Source of the DNA: Paracidovorax wautersii
GTDB lineage: Bacteria > Pseudomonadota > Gammaproteobacteria > Burkholderiales > Burkholderiaceae_C
DNA: 64,000 bases
Assembly: GCF_900113035.1 (NCBI RefSeq)
Contig: NZ_FONX01000019.1
Span: 1 to 64,000, forward strand
Direction: 5' to 3'
A model generated the notes under the pieces. It worked only from the letters and a program-made list of their open reading frames with translations, was not told the origin of the DNA and did not search any database. Made by a program: the position numbers and the translations under genes. The stretch's first letter is position 1; each line of letters starts with the position of its first letter. Below, one piece after another: positions 8,941-17,643 of this stretch.

Positions 8941-10404
8941 ATGAACAGCCCCTCCCCCGCCGCCGGCCTGGCCGCCCTCGAACAACGCCTGCAGCACGAT
9001 CTGCTGACCCTCAACTGGCGCGCCAGGCACTGGCTGCCGCAGCGCACGCACGCGGGCCAGCCGGTCATCGACGTGCTCATCATCGGCGCCGGCCAGGCAG
9101 GCCTCGCGGCCAGCATGGCGCTCGCGCAGCAGGGCATCCATGCGGTGCTGCTGGACCGCGCCGAGCACGACCACGAAGGGCCCTGGGCCACCACGGCGCG
9201 CATGGAAACGCTGCGCTCGCCCAAGGAGCTGACCGGCCCGGCGCTGGGAGTTCCCTCGCTCACCTTCCGTGCATGGTTCGAGGCCCAGTGGGGCGACGCC
9301 GCCTGGGCCGCGCTCGACAAGATCCCGCGCCTGCAGTGGATGGACTACCTGCGCTGGTACCGCCGCGTCACCCGGGCCGACGTGCGCAACGGCCATGCGG
9401 TCACCGCCGTGCGGCCACGCGGCGACGGGCTGGTGGAGGTGGACGTGCAGGCGCAGGGCCGCTCCACGACCTGGTTTGCGCGGCGCGTGGTGCTGGCCAC
9501 GGGCCGCGACGGCCTGGGCGGGCCGCAGATCCCGGCCTTCATGCAGGGCGTGGACCGCAGCCGCTGGGCGCATTCGTCCGACGTGCTGGATTACGCCACG
9601 CTGCGCGGCCTGCGCGTGGGCGTGGTGGGCGCCGGCTCGTCGGCCATGGACAGCGCCGCCACCGCGCTGGAGTGCGGCGCCGCCAGCGTGGACCTGCTGG
9701 TGCGCCGCGCCGACCTGCCGCGCATCAACAAATCCAAGGGCTCGGGCGTGCCCGGCCTCACGCACGGCCACCACGACCTGCCGGACGCCTGGAAATGGCG
9801 CATCCGCCACTACATCAACACCACCCAGGTGCCGCCGCCGCACGGCAGCACGCTGCGCGTATCGCGCCACGCCAACGCCTTCTTCCACCTGGGCTGCCCG
9901 GTGCAGGGCGTGCAGGAGAACCCGGCCGACGGCGCGCTGCACGTGGCCACGCCGCACGGCAGCTTCGCCTTCGACTTCCTGATCGTCTCCACCGGCTTCG
10001 CCATCGACTGGGCGCGCAAGCCCGAGTTCGCGCCCTTCGCGTCCCACGTGCTGACCTGGGGCGAGCGCTACACGCCGCCGCCGGGCGACGAGGACCAGGA
10101 GCTGGCCGATTCGCCCGACCTGGGCCCGGTGTTCGAGTTCCGCGAAAAAGCCCCCGGCGCCTGCCCCGGCCTGGAGCGCGTGCACTGCTTCTGCTACCCC
10201 GCCGCGCTCTCGCACGGCACCGTCTCGGGCGACATCCCGGCCATCAGCGACGGCGCGCGCCGGCTGGCCACCGGCCTCGCCAGCCTGTTCTACCGCGAAG
10301 ATGTGGACTACCACTTCGGCGTGCTGCAGGCCTATGCCGAGCCCGAACTGCTGGGCGACGAATGGACGCCTGCGGACACCGCCCGGCGCGTCCTGCCCCG
10401 CTGA
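8941..10404 (+). CDS. FAD-dependent NAD(P)-binding oxidoreductase / monooxygenase-like flavoprotein
   Basis: 487 residues. An FAD-binding Rossmann motif GAGQAGLAASMAL lies near residue 46, after an N-terminal extension rich in Gln/Arg. A second dinucleotide fold (VGVVGAGSSAMDSAATAL) lies near 225 and is the NADPH site expected in flavin monooxygenases of the FMO/Baeyer-Villiger type; the SFxxxTGF-like segment LIVSTGFAID also fits. It begins 49 bases after the Bug receptor stop and is followed by a CMD-domain protein, so the three probably form an operon. Substrate unknown. Confidence 0.85.
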   Translation: MNSPSPAAGLAALEQRLQHDLLTLNWRARHWLPQRTHAGQPVIDVLIIGAGQAGLAASMALAQQGIHAVLLDRAEHDHEGPWATTARMETLRSPKELTGPALGVPSLTFRAWFEAQWGDAAWAALDKIPRLQWMDYLRWYRRVTRADVRNGHAVTAVRPRGDGLVEVDVQAQGRSTTWFARRVVLATGRDGLGGPQIPAFMQGVDRSRWAHSSDVLDYATLRGLRVGVVGAGSSAMDSAATALECGAASVDLLVRRADLPRINKSKGSGVPGLTHGHHDLPDAWKWRIRHYINTTQVPPPHGSTLRVSRHANAFFHLGCPVQGVQENPADGALHVATPHGSFAFDFLIVSTGFAIDWARKPEFAPFASHVLTWGERYTPPPGDEDQELADSPDLGPVFEFREKAPGACPGLERVHCFCYPAALSHGTVSGDIPAISDGARRLATGLASLFYREDVDYHFGVLQAYAEPELLGDEWTPADTARRVLPR

Positions 10405-10465
10405 GAACGTGTTCACGATCTCCTTCCGGCCCCATCGCACCGCAACGCACCGCATCGCATCGCCC

Positions 10466-11659
10466 ATGACCGCCACCGACACCTCCATCGCAGCCCACGA
10501 CACCATCGACCACATCGCCGGCCTCGCCCCCGGCGGCGCGGCCCACGCCGTGCGCCACCAGCGCGACAAGGTCGCCACCGCCACGCAGGGCTGCGAAGAC
10601 GCGCTCTTCGGCCCGGGCCTGCCCGGCGGCCTCTCGCAAGCCGAGCGCCTGGCCGTGGCGCACGACATCGCCCACGCGAGCGGCCTGCCCGCGCTGGCAG
10701 AGCACTACCGCGCGGCGCTGCAGCCGCTGCATGCCGCGCCGGCCGTGCAGGCGCTCGTCGATGCGCCCGGCGCCGCGATCGCCGATGCGCGCCTGCAGGC
10801 CATCGTGCACTTCGCGCGCACGCTCGCCGCGCACCCGGCCGAAAGCGACCAGGCCGCCCTGCTGGCGCTACCCGCCGCGGGCCTCTCGGTGCCGGACACG
10901 GTGCTGCTCGCGCAGCTGATCGGCTTCGTCACCTACCAGCTGCGCGTGGTGGCCGGCGTGGCCGCGCTGGCGCAGCTGGGCGATGCAGGTGCCGCCGCTC
11001 CCGCTGCTGCGGCAGCGGCGCAGGCGGCGGACGCCGCCCCCTTCGTCCACCCCGCCAACCTGCCCGCGCCCGGCGAGCCGCTGCGCGTGAACGGCTACAC
11101 CAGCGAAACGCTGGGCTGGAAGGCCTGGCTGCCCGTGCTCGACCCGGCCGCTGCCACGCCCGAGCAGAACGCCGTGCTGGACCTCAGCCATCCCAAGGCC
11201 CGCACGTCGGACTTCTACCTGCTGCTGGCGCACCAGCCGCGCGTGCTGTCCGAGCGCTCGCAGGCCTTCAACGCCATCATGTATGCGCCGGGCGGCCTCT
11301 CGCGCGCCGAGCGCGAAGTCGCGAGCACCGTGGTGTCGCGCGTGAACGGCTGCGTGTACTGCGCCTCGGTGCACGCCCAGCGCTTCGAGCAACTCGCCAA
11401 GCGCAACGACGTGATGGCGCAGATCTTCACGGAGCCCGATACCGCCGGCGCCAATGCGCGCGAGCGGGCCATCGTGCAGGCCAGCGCGGCGCTCACGCGC
11501 ACGCCGGGCGCGTTCGGCGCGCAGCACCTGCAGCCGCTGCGCGATGCCGGCCTGTCGGACCTCGAAATCCTGGACGCGCTGCATGCCGCCGCCCTCTTCG
11601 CCTGGGCCAACCGGCTGATGCTGAACCTGGGCGAAGCCGTCTTCCCGCAGGCCGGCTGA
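10466..11659 (+). CDS. Fused CMD / alkylhydroperoxidase-domain protein (two AhpD-like domains)
   Basis: 397 residues. The N-terminal half (to about 190) looks like one CMD-domain protein lacking the Cys pair; an Ala-rich linker follows. The C-terminal half (about 210-397) is a peroxidase-related protein with the AhpD active site NGCVYCASVHAQRF (Cys-x2-Cys-x3-His). From memory the two halves match families described as Avi_7170 and Avi_7169, normally adjacent separate genes; here they are one chain. ATG 10466 was chosen because it fits the family start; the frame is open to 10301 inside the preceding gene. Likely reduces or isomerises an organic peroxide or lactone made by the adjacent flavoprotein; inference. 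Confidence 0.78.
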   Translation: MTATDTSIAAHDTIDHIAGLAPGGAAHAVRHQRDKVATATQGCEDALFGPGLPGGLSQAERLAVAHDIAHASGLPALAEHYRAALQPLHAAPAVQALVDAPGAAIADARLQAIVHFARTLAAHPAESDQAALLALPAAGLSVPDTVLLAQLIGFVTYQLRVVAGVAALAQLGDAGAAAPAAAAAAQAADAAPFVHPANLPAPGEPLRVNGYTSETLGWKAWLPVLDPAAATPEQNAVLDLSHPKARTSDFYLLLAHQPRVLSERSQAFNAIMYAPGGLSRAEREVASTVVSRVNGCVYCASVHAQRFEQLAKRNDVMAQIFTEPDTAGANARERAIVQASAALTRTPGAFGAQHLQPLRDAGLSDLEILDALHAAALFAWANRLMLNLGEAVFPQAG

Positions 11660-11699
11660 AGCCACCGCCGCGCTTTGCAGAGCGCGATTTCGCTGCTAC

Positions 11700-12012
11700 C
11701 ATGCGCCCCGCAGAAGAGCGAACGGCCAGCCCCGCTGGCGTTCCACCGAAGGCGCAAACTCCCATACACGCTCAGGTCCCGTACTGCACCATCATCAAAG
11801 CCGTCTGGAGAGCCGCCATGCTCCCTACGGGTTTGCATTCAGCCGGATAGCGAGTCAGGACGCCGCAGACAGTGCCGTGAGCACAGTGAGGCGCTCCAGC
11901 GACGTGAGCCGGTTGAAGGCGGGCCCGGAGCCATGGCGCACCGAAGGAGCAAGCCCTGCGCCGTGTTGGCGTGCGGTGAATCTCTCAGGTACCAAGGACA
12001 GGGGGAGCGGCA
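11700..12012 (+). promoter_or_regulatory. Tandem glycine riboswitch upstream of dadA-like gene
   Basis: Two glycine aptamers can be recognised. The first has CACCGAAGGCGCAAAC (11744-11759) followed by GCTCAGGTCCCGTACTGC. The linker and second aptamer begin with TCTGGAGAGC (11805), and continue to GCACCGAAGGAGCAAGCC (11938-11955), AATCTCTCAGGTACCAAGG (11979-11997) and GACAGGGGGAG. These are the signature blocks of the class. The second aptamer contains an unusually long insert (about 110 bases) between its 5' arm and the ACCGAAGG block. It should switch on the downstream amino-acid dehydrogenase when glycine is high. Confidence 0.88.
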
Positions 12013-12033
12013 GCTGGGCCACGCGCCTGCTGC

Positions 12034-12064
12034 ACGCTATTGAATTCATAGCTGCTTGCGCACG
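12034..12064. repeat. Copy 2 of the AT-centred interspersed repeat
   Basis: GCTATTGAATTCATAGC followed by TGCTTGCGCA, between the glycine riboswitch and the dadA start. Same core as at 6151 and 19903. It lies in the leader RNA and could form a small hairpin. Confidence 0.55.
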
Positions 12065-12098
12065 TGTGTCCGGCACTTGAACCCTCGAAGGCTTCAAC

Positions 12099-13418
12099 AT
12101 GCGCGTGATCGTCCTCGGCGCCGGCTTGCTCGGCACCACCTCCGCTTACTTCCTCCAGCAGCTCGGCCACGAAGTGACCGTCATCGACCGCCAGGCCACG
12201 CCCGGCGCAGAGACCAGCTTCGCCAACGGCGGGCAGATCTCGGTGAGCCATGCCGAGCCCTGGGCCAATCCGGGCGCGCCGCTGAAGCTGCTCAAGTGGC
12301 TGGGCCGCGAAGATGCGCCGCTGCTGTTCCGGCTGCGCGCCGACATGCGGCAGTGGCTCTGGGGCCTGCAGTTCCTGCGCGAATGCACGCCGGCGCGCAC
12401 GCGCCACAACATCGAGCAGATCGTCTCTCTGGGCACCTACAGCCGCGACACGCTGCAGCAGCTGCGCCGCGACACCGGCATCCGCTACGACGAGCGCGCG
12501 CAGGGCATCCTGCACTTCTACACCAGCGCCAAGGAGTTCGACGCGGCCCTGGCCCCGGCCGAGCAGATGCGCCAGCTCGGCTGCGATCGCCGCGTGGTGG
12601 GCGCCGACGAGGCCGTGCTGCTGGAGCCGGCGCTGGCCACCATCCGCCCTCAGCTGGCCGGTGCCACCTACACGGCCGCGGACGAATCGGGCGACGCCAA
12701 CCTCTTCACCCGCGAGCTGGCCCGGCTGGCCGAGGCGGCCGGCGTCCAGTTCCGCATGGGCTGCCACATCACCGCGCTGCGCACCGCGGGCGACGCCATG
12801 GACCACGTGGAGATCACCAATGCCGAAGGCCGCTACGAGCGCGTGAGCGCCGACGCCTACGTGCTGGCCATGGGCTCGTTCAGCCCGCTGCTGGCCGAGC
12901 CGCTGGGCCTGCGCCTGCCGATCTATCCGGCCAAGGGCTATTCGGTGACGCTGCCCGTGCGCGATGCCTCCGCCGCCTACACGACGAGCCTGACGGACGA
13001 CGAATACAAGCTGGTCTTCTCGCGCTACACCCGCCCCGCGCAGGACGGCCAGCCCGCGCGCGACGTGATGCGCATCGCCGGCACGGCCGAGCTCAACGGC
13101 TACGGGCGCGAACTGAACCGCGTGCGCTGCGAGGCCATCGTGCGGCGCGTGGAAGAGCTCTTTCCCGGCGCAGGCGACACGGCGGGCGCGCAGTTCTGGT
13201 CGGGCCTGCGCCCGGCCACGCCCAGCAACGTGCCGCTGATCGGCAAGACCAGGCTGCCCAACCTGTACCTCAACACCGGCCACGGCACGCTGGGCTGGAC
13301 GCATGCCTGCGGCTCGGGCAAGTCGATCGCGCGCATCGTGAGCGGGCTGGCACCGGAGCTGGACTTCGCGTTCACCGGGATGCCCGCGGCATCCGCGCCG
13401 CACCTGCTGCCGGCCTGA
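12099..13418 (+). CDS. dadA: D-amino acid dehydrogenase / glycine-oxidising flavoprotein (DadA family)
   Basis: 439 residues, standard DadA length. N-terminal FAD motif VLGAGLLGTTSAYFL, then ATPGAETSFANGGQIS and the C-terminal GLRPATPSNVPLIG and NTGHGTLGWTHACGSGK, all typical of DadA. It oxidises D-amino acids (usually D-alanine) to keto acids, passing electrons to the respiratory chain at the inner membrane. The glycine riboswitch in its leader implies that glycine itself is the physiologically relevant substrate or signal here. No dadX racemase is adjacent. The parallel frame from 12056 is a shadow. Confidence 0.9.
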   Translation: MRVIVLGAGLLGTTSAYFLQQLGHEVTVIDRQATPGAETSFANGGQISVSHAEPWANPGAPLKLLKWLGREDAPLLFRLRADMRQWLWGLQFLRECTPARTRHNIEQIVSLGTYSRDTLQQLRRDTGIRYDERAQGILHFYTSAKEFDAALAPAEQMRQLGCDRRVVGADEAVLLEPALATIRPQLAGATYTAADESGDANLFTRELARLAEAAGVQFRMGCHITALRTAGDAMDHVEITNAEGRYERVSADAYVLAMGSFSPLLAEPLGLRLPIYPAKGYSVTLPVRDASAAYTTSLTDDEYKLVFSRYTRPAQDGQPARDVMRIAGTAELNGYGRELNRVRCEAIVRRVEELFPGAGDTAGAQFWSGLRPATPSNVPLIGKTRLPNLYLNTGHGTLGWTHACGSGKSIARIVSGLAPELDFAFTGMPAASAPHLLPA

Positions 13419-13449
13419 GGCCTGGGCAGCGAGGGCGCCCCTTGGGCGC

Positions 13450-14733
13450 TCAGTTCGCCGCGTTGCCGATGAACACCGTCAGCACGCCGGTGTAGCCGTA
13501 GAGCCGGTCGTGCGCGATCTCGCCGGCGGCGAAGAAGCCCACCAGCGGCACGTCGCCCAGCGCATGGCGCACGATCTGCAGCTCCGCGCTGGGCCCGCCG
13601 AAATGCGGCCCGCCGCGGCCCGAGCAGCTGACGTAGATGGCACCCAGGATCTGCCGCTGCTGCGCCTCGCCCGGCGCGTCGGCGCCCGCCAGCGCGCGGG
13701 TGAGCGCGTTCTCGTCGTAGGTTTCGGGCGCCAGCTCTTCGCGGATCTCGGCGCAGATGCGCATCAGGTCGGCGCGCGCCGCCGCCACGTGGCGCTGGCA
13801 GAAGGCCAGGCGCATGCCGGGCTCCACGCGGTCGGCCAGGGCCACGCCGCGCCGCGCGGCATCCAGCCCCACGATGTGGCGCACCCGCACGTCGGTGCCG
13901 AAGTGGCCGGTGCGGCCCTGCGGCTGCGCGCCCGCGTCCACCAGGCCAGCGAGCGTGGCGCGCACCTTCTGCAACGCGGGCTGCGGGTCGCCGTCGAGCG
14001 ATATCTTCAAAGTCTCCAGCAGCACGTCGAGCGCGGGCCGGTGGTCGAGCTCCAGCGCGACGTTGTCCTGCGCGGCGGTCACCGTCATCAGCGGGCCGAC
14101 GGGCTGGCAGCCCTGGGTGACGCGCGAGAGCAGCTGCACGCCCGCGCCGAAGGCCACGCCCGAGAGGCCGCCGTCGAACACGCCGCCCGCCGCGCCCTGC
14201 CCCGCGATGTTGCCGTTGCCGGCCACGGCGAACTGCACGCTCTGCGCACGGCTGGCCGCCAGGCCGCCGAACAGATAGCCGGTGGCGGTGCGGTCGGCCA
14301 CCTCGGCGATCAGCTCGGCGAGTTCGGGCGTGCCGCCATCGGCATGCACGAGCGCGGTGTGCGCCGCGAAGCCCCCCGCCGCCGCGCCGCTGCGCGCGAG
14401 CGGCGCCACGCCGGAGAAGACGCGGTACTGATCGGCCGGCACGTCCAGCAGCATGACGGAGAGCGCCGGCTCGTCGAAGTATTCGGCGTTGTTGGCCGCC
14501 ACGCCCACGCCCACAGTGCCGCTCCAGTCGGTCACCTCGGGCAGCTCGGAGGCGAGCCAGTCCCGCAGTTCCGCCGCCGCATGCGCGTAGTGGTCGGTGA
14601 TGTAGAGCAAGCCCAGCGTGGGTGCCGAGGCGTACTGCGGCAGGGCCATCTGCGCGCGCAGCTGCGCCAGCACCAGCGCAGCGGCCATGTTCCATTGCGG
14701 ATGGGTGGCGTGTCCGTGGGGAAAGAGGGGCAT
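13450..14733 (-). CDS. FIST domain protein (FIST_N and FIST_C)
   Basis: 427 residues. The N-terminal half carries the FIST pattern (TLGLLYITDHYA, GTVGVGVAANNAEYFDEPALSVMLLDV) and the C-terminal half FIST_C marks (GAIYVSCSGRGGPHFG, SAELQIVRHALGDVPLVGFFAAGEIA, YGYTGVLTVF). FIST domains are small-ligand sensors, proposed to bind amino acids, that usually couple to chemotaxis or diguanylate/histidine-kinase partners; this one stands alone without an output domain. ATG 14733 is used; the frame is open further upstream into the shadow of phaM. The gene follows phaM on the same strand, with a gap of about 100 bases. Confidence 0.88.
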   Translation of the reverse strand: MPLFPHGHATHPQWNMAAALVLAQLRAQMALPQYASAPTLGLLYITDHYAHAAAELRDWLASELPEVTDWSGTVGVGVAANNAEYFDEPALSVMLLDVPADQYRVFSGVAPLARSGAAAGGFAAHTALVHADGGTPELAELIAEVADRTATGYLFGGLAASRAQSVQFAVAGNGNIAGQGAAGGVFDGGLSGVAFGAGVQLLSRVTQGCQPVGPLMTVTAAQDNVALELDHRPALDVLLETLKISLDGDPQPALQKVRATLAGLVDAGAQPQGRTGHFGTDVRVRHIVGLDAARRGVALADRVEPGMRLAFCQRHVAAARADLMRICAEIREELAPETYDENALTRALAGADAPGEAQQRQILGAIYVSCSGRGGPHFGGPSAELQIVRHALGDVPLVGFFAAGEIAHDRLYGYTGVLTVFIGNAAN

Positions 14734-14834
14734 GGAGGGATTGTCGGGGAAGGGCCGCGAAGGCCCAAGGCGAAGGGGCAAACGAAGCGGACCGGGCCCG
14801 CGCTCCGCCCGCGGGCCGGCCGAAGAAGACGGAC

Positions 14835-15722
14835 TCAGCGTGCCGTGCGCGAACGCCCGCTGGCAGTGCGCGCCGGCGCCGGTGCGGGCGCAGGCTTGCG
14901 CGCGGTGGACGGGGTGGCGGCCTTGGCCGGGGCCTTCTTGGCGGGGGCCTTGGCCGCAGTGCCCTTGCCCGCCTTCTTGGCGGGCGCCCGGCGCTTGGTG
15001 GAGGACTTGGATGCATCGGCGGCAGGCGCGGCACTTGCCGCCCTGCGCGTGGCCTCCTGCACGCCCTGCAGCCCCTGCGCGGCCAGGTGCGAGGCCATGT
15101 CGGTGGCGCTCTTCACGGCTTCGGCGGCCATGTCGCGGGTGGCGTCGAACGCGCCCTGGTGCTGCGCCACATCTTTCAGCGCGTTCGCCGCGATCTGCTG
15201 GAACTGCGTGCCCAGCGCCGTCCACCACTGCATGGGATCGACCACGCCGGCGGGCTGGTCCGCGCCGGCGGCGGCATCGGCCTGCTCATCGGCATCCGGG
15301 CCGGCGGCGTCTTCTGCAGCGCGGTGCGGTGCGTGCTGCGCCGGTGCAGGCGCAGGCGCTGCCGCAGGGCGCGGCGCGGGCGCATCGGCCGCAGCAGCCG
15401 GCTTGGGCGTGAACGCGCTGGCCAGGTCGCCCATGGCCACGTTCATGCCCTTGAGCGTGGCGAGGGTCATCTTCTGCACTTCCAGCGCCTGCACGGTGGC
15501 GGTGAGCGCGCGCGAGTTCTGGTCGAGCCAGAACTGCACGGCCTTCAGTTCCTCGATGCGCTTTTCCAGCTCTTCTTCGCTCACGGTGGGCGCGACCCAG
15601 CTGGGCATGCCCGGCATCGACGGCATGGCGGGCATGCCCGCGGCGGAGTTCTTGGCCAGGTTCTGCAGGAAGTCGAAGCCCGGCACGAAGCGGCCGAAGC
15701 CGAAGGGGGTGTTGTCGCTCAT
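14835..15722 (-). CDS. phaM: PHA granule regulatory protein PhaM
   Basis: 295 residues. The N-terminus MSDNTPFGFGRFVPGFDFLQ and a helical region with EEELEKRIEELKAVQFWLDQN are PhaM hallmarks; the middle is Ala/Pro-rich and the C-terminus is a Lys/Ala/Pro tail (AKKAGKGTAAKAPAKKAPAK). In Ralstonia PhaM activates PHB synthase PhaC1, binds DNA through the basic tail and tethers granules to the nucleoid so they are shared between daughter cells. The polymer synthase is not in the window. The HU-like gene that follows (divergent) has the same kind of tail. Confidence 0.88.
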   Translation of the reverse strand: MSDNTPFGFGRFVPGFDFLQNLAKNSAAGMPAMPSMPGMPSWVAPTVSEEELEKRIEELKAVQFWLDQNSRALTATVQALEVQKMTLATLKGMNVAMGDLASAFTPKPAAAADAPAPRPAAAPAPAPAQHAPHRAAEDAAGPDADEQADAAAGADQPAGVVDPMQWWTALGTQFQQIAANALKDVAQHQGAFDATRDMAAEAVKSATDMASHLAAQGLQGVQEATRRAASAAPAADASKSSTKRRAPAKKAGKGTAAKAPAKKAPAKAATPSTARKPAPAPAPARTASGRSRTAR

Positions 15723-16004
15723 GGCAGTCCTTCGCAAAGAGGGTTTGTCTCGTAGGGTGCGCGGCGCCACTGCCGCACGTGGTGGGCGCAGCTTAACGCG
15801 GCCGCCGCGCCAGGCAGCCCCTCGCATTCCCGCGCAGGCCTGCTGCCGGCGCGGTGCGCGGCGTGCAAAGCGCCTGTCCATGCGGGCTGGCGCGGCGTTT
15901 TGCGCCCGCGGCCCGCAGCACGCCGGGCAAAGGTCCTAGAATTCGCCGACCAGCCTCGCTGGAAAGTTCTGCTCCATATCATCCAGAAGAGATCAATCAA
16001 CATC

Positions 16005-16559
16005 ATGGCAACTGCAAAGAAAACCACCGCGCCGGCCACCAAGGCCGCCACCACCACCAAGAAGACCGCCGCCGCTGCTGCTGCTCCTGCAGCCGCCAAG
16101 AAGGTGACGGCCGCTCCCGCAGCCAAGAAGGTGACCACCGCTGCCGCCGCGCCGAAGAAGGCTGCCGCGCCCGCCAAGAAGGCCACGGCCGTCGTGAAGA
16201 AGGCCGTAGCGCCTGCCGCCGCCAAGGCCACGCCCGCAGCCCTGAAGCCCGTGAAGGACGTGTTCAACAAGACCACGCTGGTGGCCCACCTGGCTACGCA
16301 AGCCGGTGTCGAGCCCAAGGCCGTCAAGGCCGTGCTGGCCGCGCTCGAAAGCGCCATCCTGGGCTCCGTGCACAAGAAGGGCTCCGGCGAATTCACGCTG
16401 CCCGGCCTGATGAAGATCGGCCTGCAGCAAGTGCCCGCCAAGAAGAAGCGCTTCGGCAAGGACCCGTTCACGGGTGAAGAGCGCTGGTTCCCCGCCAAGC
16501 CCGCTTCGGTCAAGATCAAGACCCGCGCGCTGAAGAAGCTCAAGGACGCCACGCTCTGA
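16005..16559 (+). CDS. HU-family DNA-binding protein with long Ala/Lys/Pro N-terminal extension
   Basis: 184 residues. Residues 1-80 are a low-complexity Ala/Lys/Thr/Pro tail resembling eukaryotic histone H1 tails; residues 85-184 are an HU/IHF fold (FNKTTLVAHLATQAGVEPKA, ALESAILGSVHKKGSGEFTL, with a basic C-terminal arm KKKRFGKDPFTG). It should compact or bend DNA. The start at 16005 follows AGAAGAGA and starts MATAKK; the frame is open further upstream but not coding-like. A strong terminator follows at 16602. Long-tailed HUs of this kind are known in beta-proteobacteria. Confidence 0.92.
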   Translation: MATAKKTTAPATKAATTTKKTAAAAAAPAAAKKVTAAPAAKKVTTAAAAPKKAAAPAKKATAVVKKAVAPAAAKATPAALKPVKDVFNKTTLVAHLATQAGVEPKAVKAVLAALESAILGSVHKKGSGEFTLPGLMKIGLQQVPAKKKRFGKDPFTGEERWFPAKPASVKIKTRALKKLKDATL

Positions 16560-16601
16560 TCGAGCGCGGCACGGTCCCGGTTCCACCGGGGCACGCCAAC
16601 G

Positions 16602-16630
16602 AAAAGCCGGCTCGTCGAGCCGGCTTTTTT
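16602..16630 (+). terminator. Rho-independent terminator after the HU gene
   Basis: A near-perfect hairpin, AGCCGGCTCG / CGAGCCGGCT with a one-base centre, is followed by six T residues at 16625-16630. The matching A run on the left side would make it work for the converging phosphatase gene as well. Confidence 0.9.
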
Positions 16631-16655
16631 CGTTCAGGGGCCGCGCGCCGCGGGT

Positions 16656-17408
16656 TCAGCCGCCCGGCCCTTGCAGGTACATCTGCATCAGCCGCACCCG
16701 CTCGGCCGGCCCCACGCCCAGCCGGGCCTGCAGATAGCGGTCCAGTCCGCCGTGGTCGCGCTCGACCACGTCCAGCGCGGCGTGCAGGAAGTCTTCCTGC
16801 ACGCGCCAGAGCACGTTCATCACCTCGGCCGGGGCAGCGCGCAGGAAGTGGCCCGGCGGCTGGTAGAGACCGTTGGTGAGCAGGTAGTCCTGCATCACCA
16901 CGTCGCGCGGCACGCCCAGCGCCAGCAGGATGAGCGCCGCCGCGAAGCCCGTGCGGTCCTTGCCCGCGGTGCAGTGGAAGACCAGCGGCGCATCGCTTTG
17001 CAGCAGGTGCTCGAACAGCGCGGCGAACTGCGCGGCGTTGTCGGAGACGAAGGCGCGGTAGGTGTCCTGCATCAGCGCGACGGCGATGGCCGGCGTGAGC
17101 TGCTCGCCGGCCAGCGCCATCTCCTTGGAGCGCTGCACCACGGTGGGCTCGATCGGCAGCGCGTGGTAGGCCACGCCGGGCATGGCGTAGGCCAGCGACG
17201 CGCTCTCGGCCTCGCCGCGGAAGTCGATCACGCGCGCCAGGCGCAGGGGCTCCAGCACCTGGGTGTCCTGCGCGGTGAGCGAGGCCAGATGGTCGGAGCG
17301 GAACAGCCGGCGCCAGCGCACGGGCCGGCCGTCCTGCCCGGCATAGCCGCCCAGGTCACGGAAATTGGTGGCGCCCGACAGGGGCAGTGAACGCGTGTAG
17401 GAAGACAT
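16656..17408 (-). CDS. Tyrosine/serine protein phosphatase (PTP-like, PF13350 type)
   Basis: 250 residues. Starts NFRDLGGYAGQDGRPVRWRR and RLFRSDHLASL, typical of the bacterial Y_phosphatase3 family, and contains the catalytic P-loop HCTAGKDRTGFAAALIL with Cys and Arg of C-x5-R. It hydrolyses phosphotyrosine, phosphoserine or possibly phosphoinositides; the Lys after Gly (AGKDR) is the residue linked with phosphoinositide or dual specificity in related enzymes. It is divergent from the large membrane protein gene starting near 17644. No signal peptide, so cytoplasmic. Confidence 0.88.
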   Translation of the reverse strand: MSSYTRSLPLSGATNFRDLGGYAGQDGRPVRWRRLFRSDHLASLTAQDTQVLEPLRLARVIDFRGEAESASLAYAMPGVAYHALPIEPTVVQRSKEMALAGEQLTPAIAVALMQDTYRAFVSDNAAQFAALFEHLLQSDAPLVFHCTAGKDRTGFAAALILLALGVPRDVVMQDYLLTNGLYQPPGHFLRAAPAEVMNVLWRVQEDFLHAALDVVERDHGGLDRYLQARLGVGPAERVRLMQMYLQGPGG

Positions 17409-17643
17409 GGCAGGCACTTTAGCGAAAGCGCCGCCGCGTTCGCAATCACCTCGGCAACACGGAATAATCGCGCCCTTCACACGCATGCCACGATCGCCTG
17501 GGCCGCCGCTGCGGCAGCCGCCCGGCGCGGCAGACGCGCCATCGCCCTACAGCCGTGACGCGCGGCGGATTCGACACTGTCGGGCGCCGCGCCCAGGCGC
17601 TTGCCTCCATCCCCCGCTCTCCGCCTTGCCTTCCGAACAGAAC

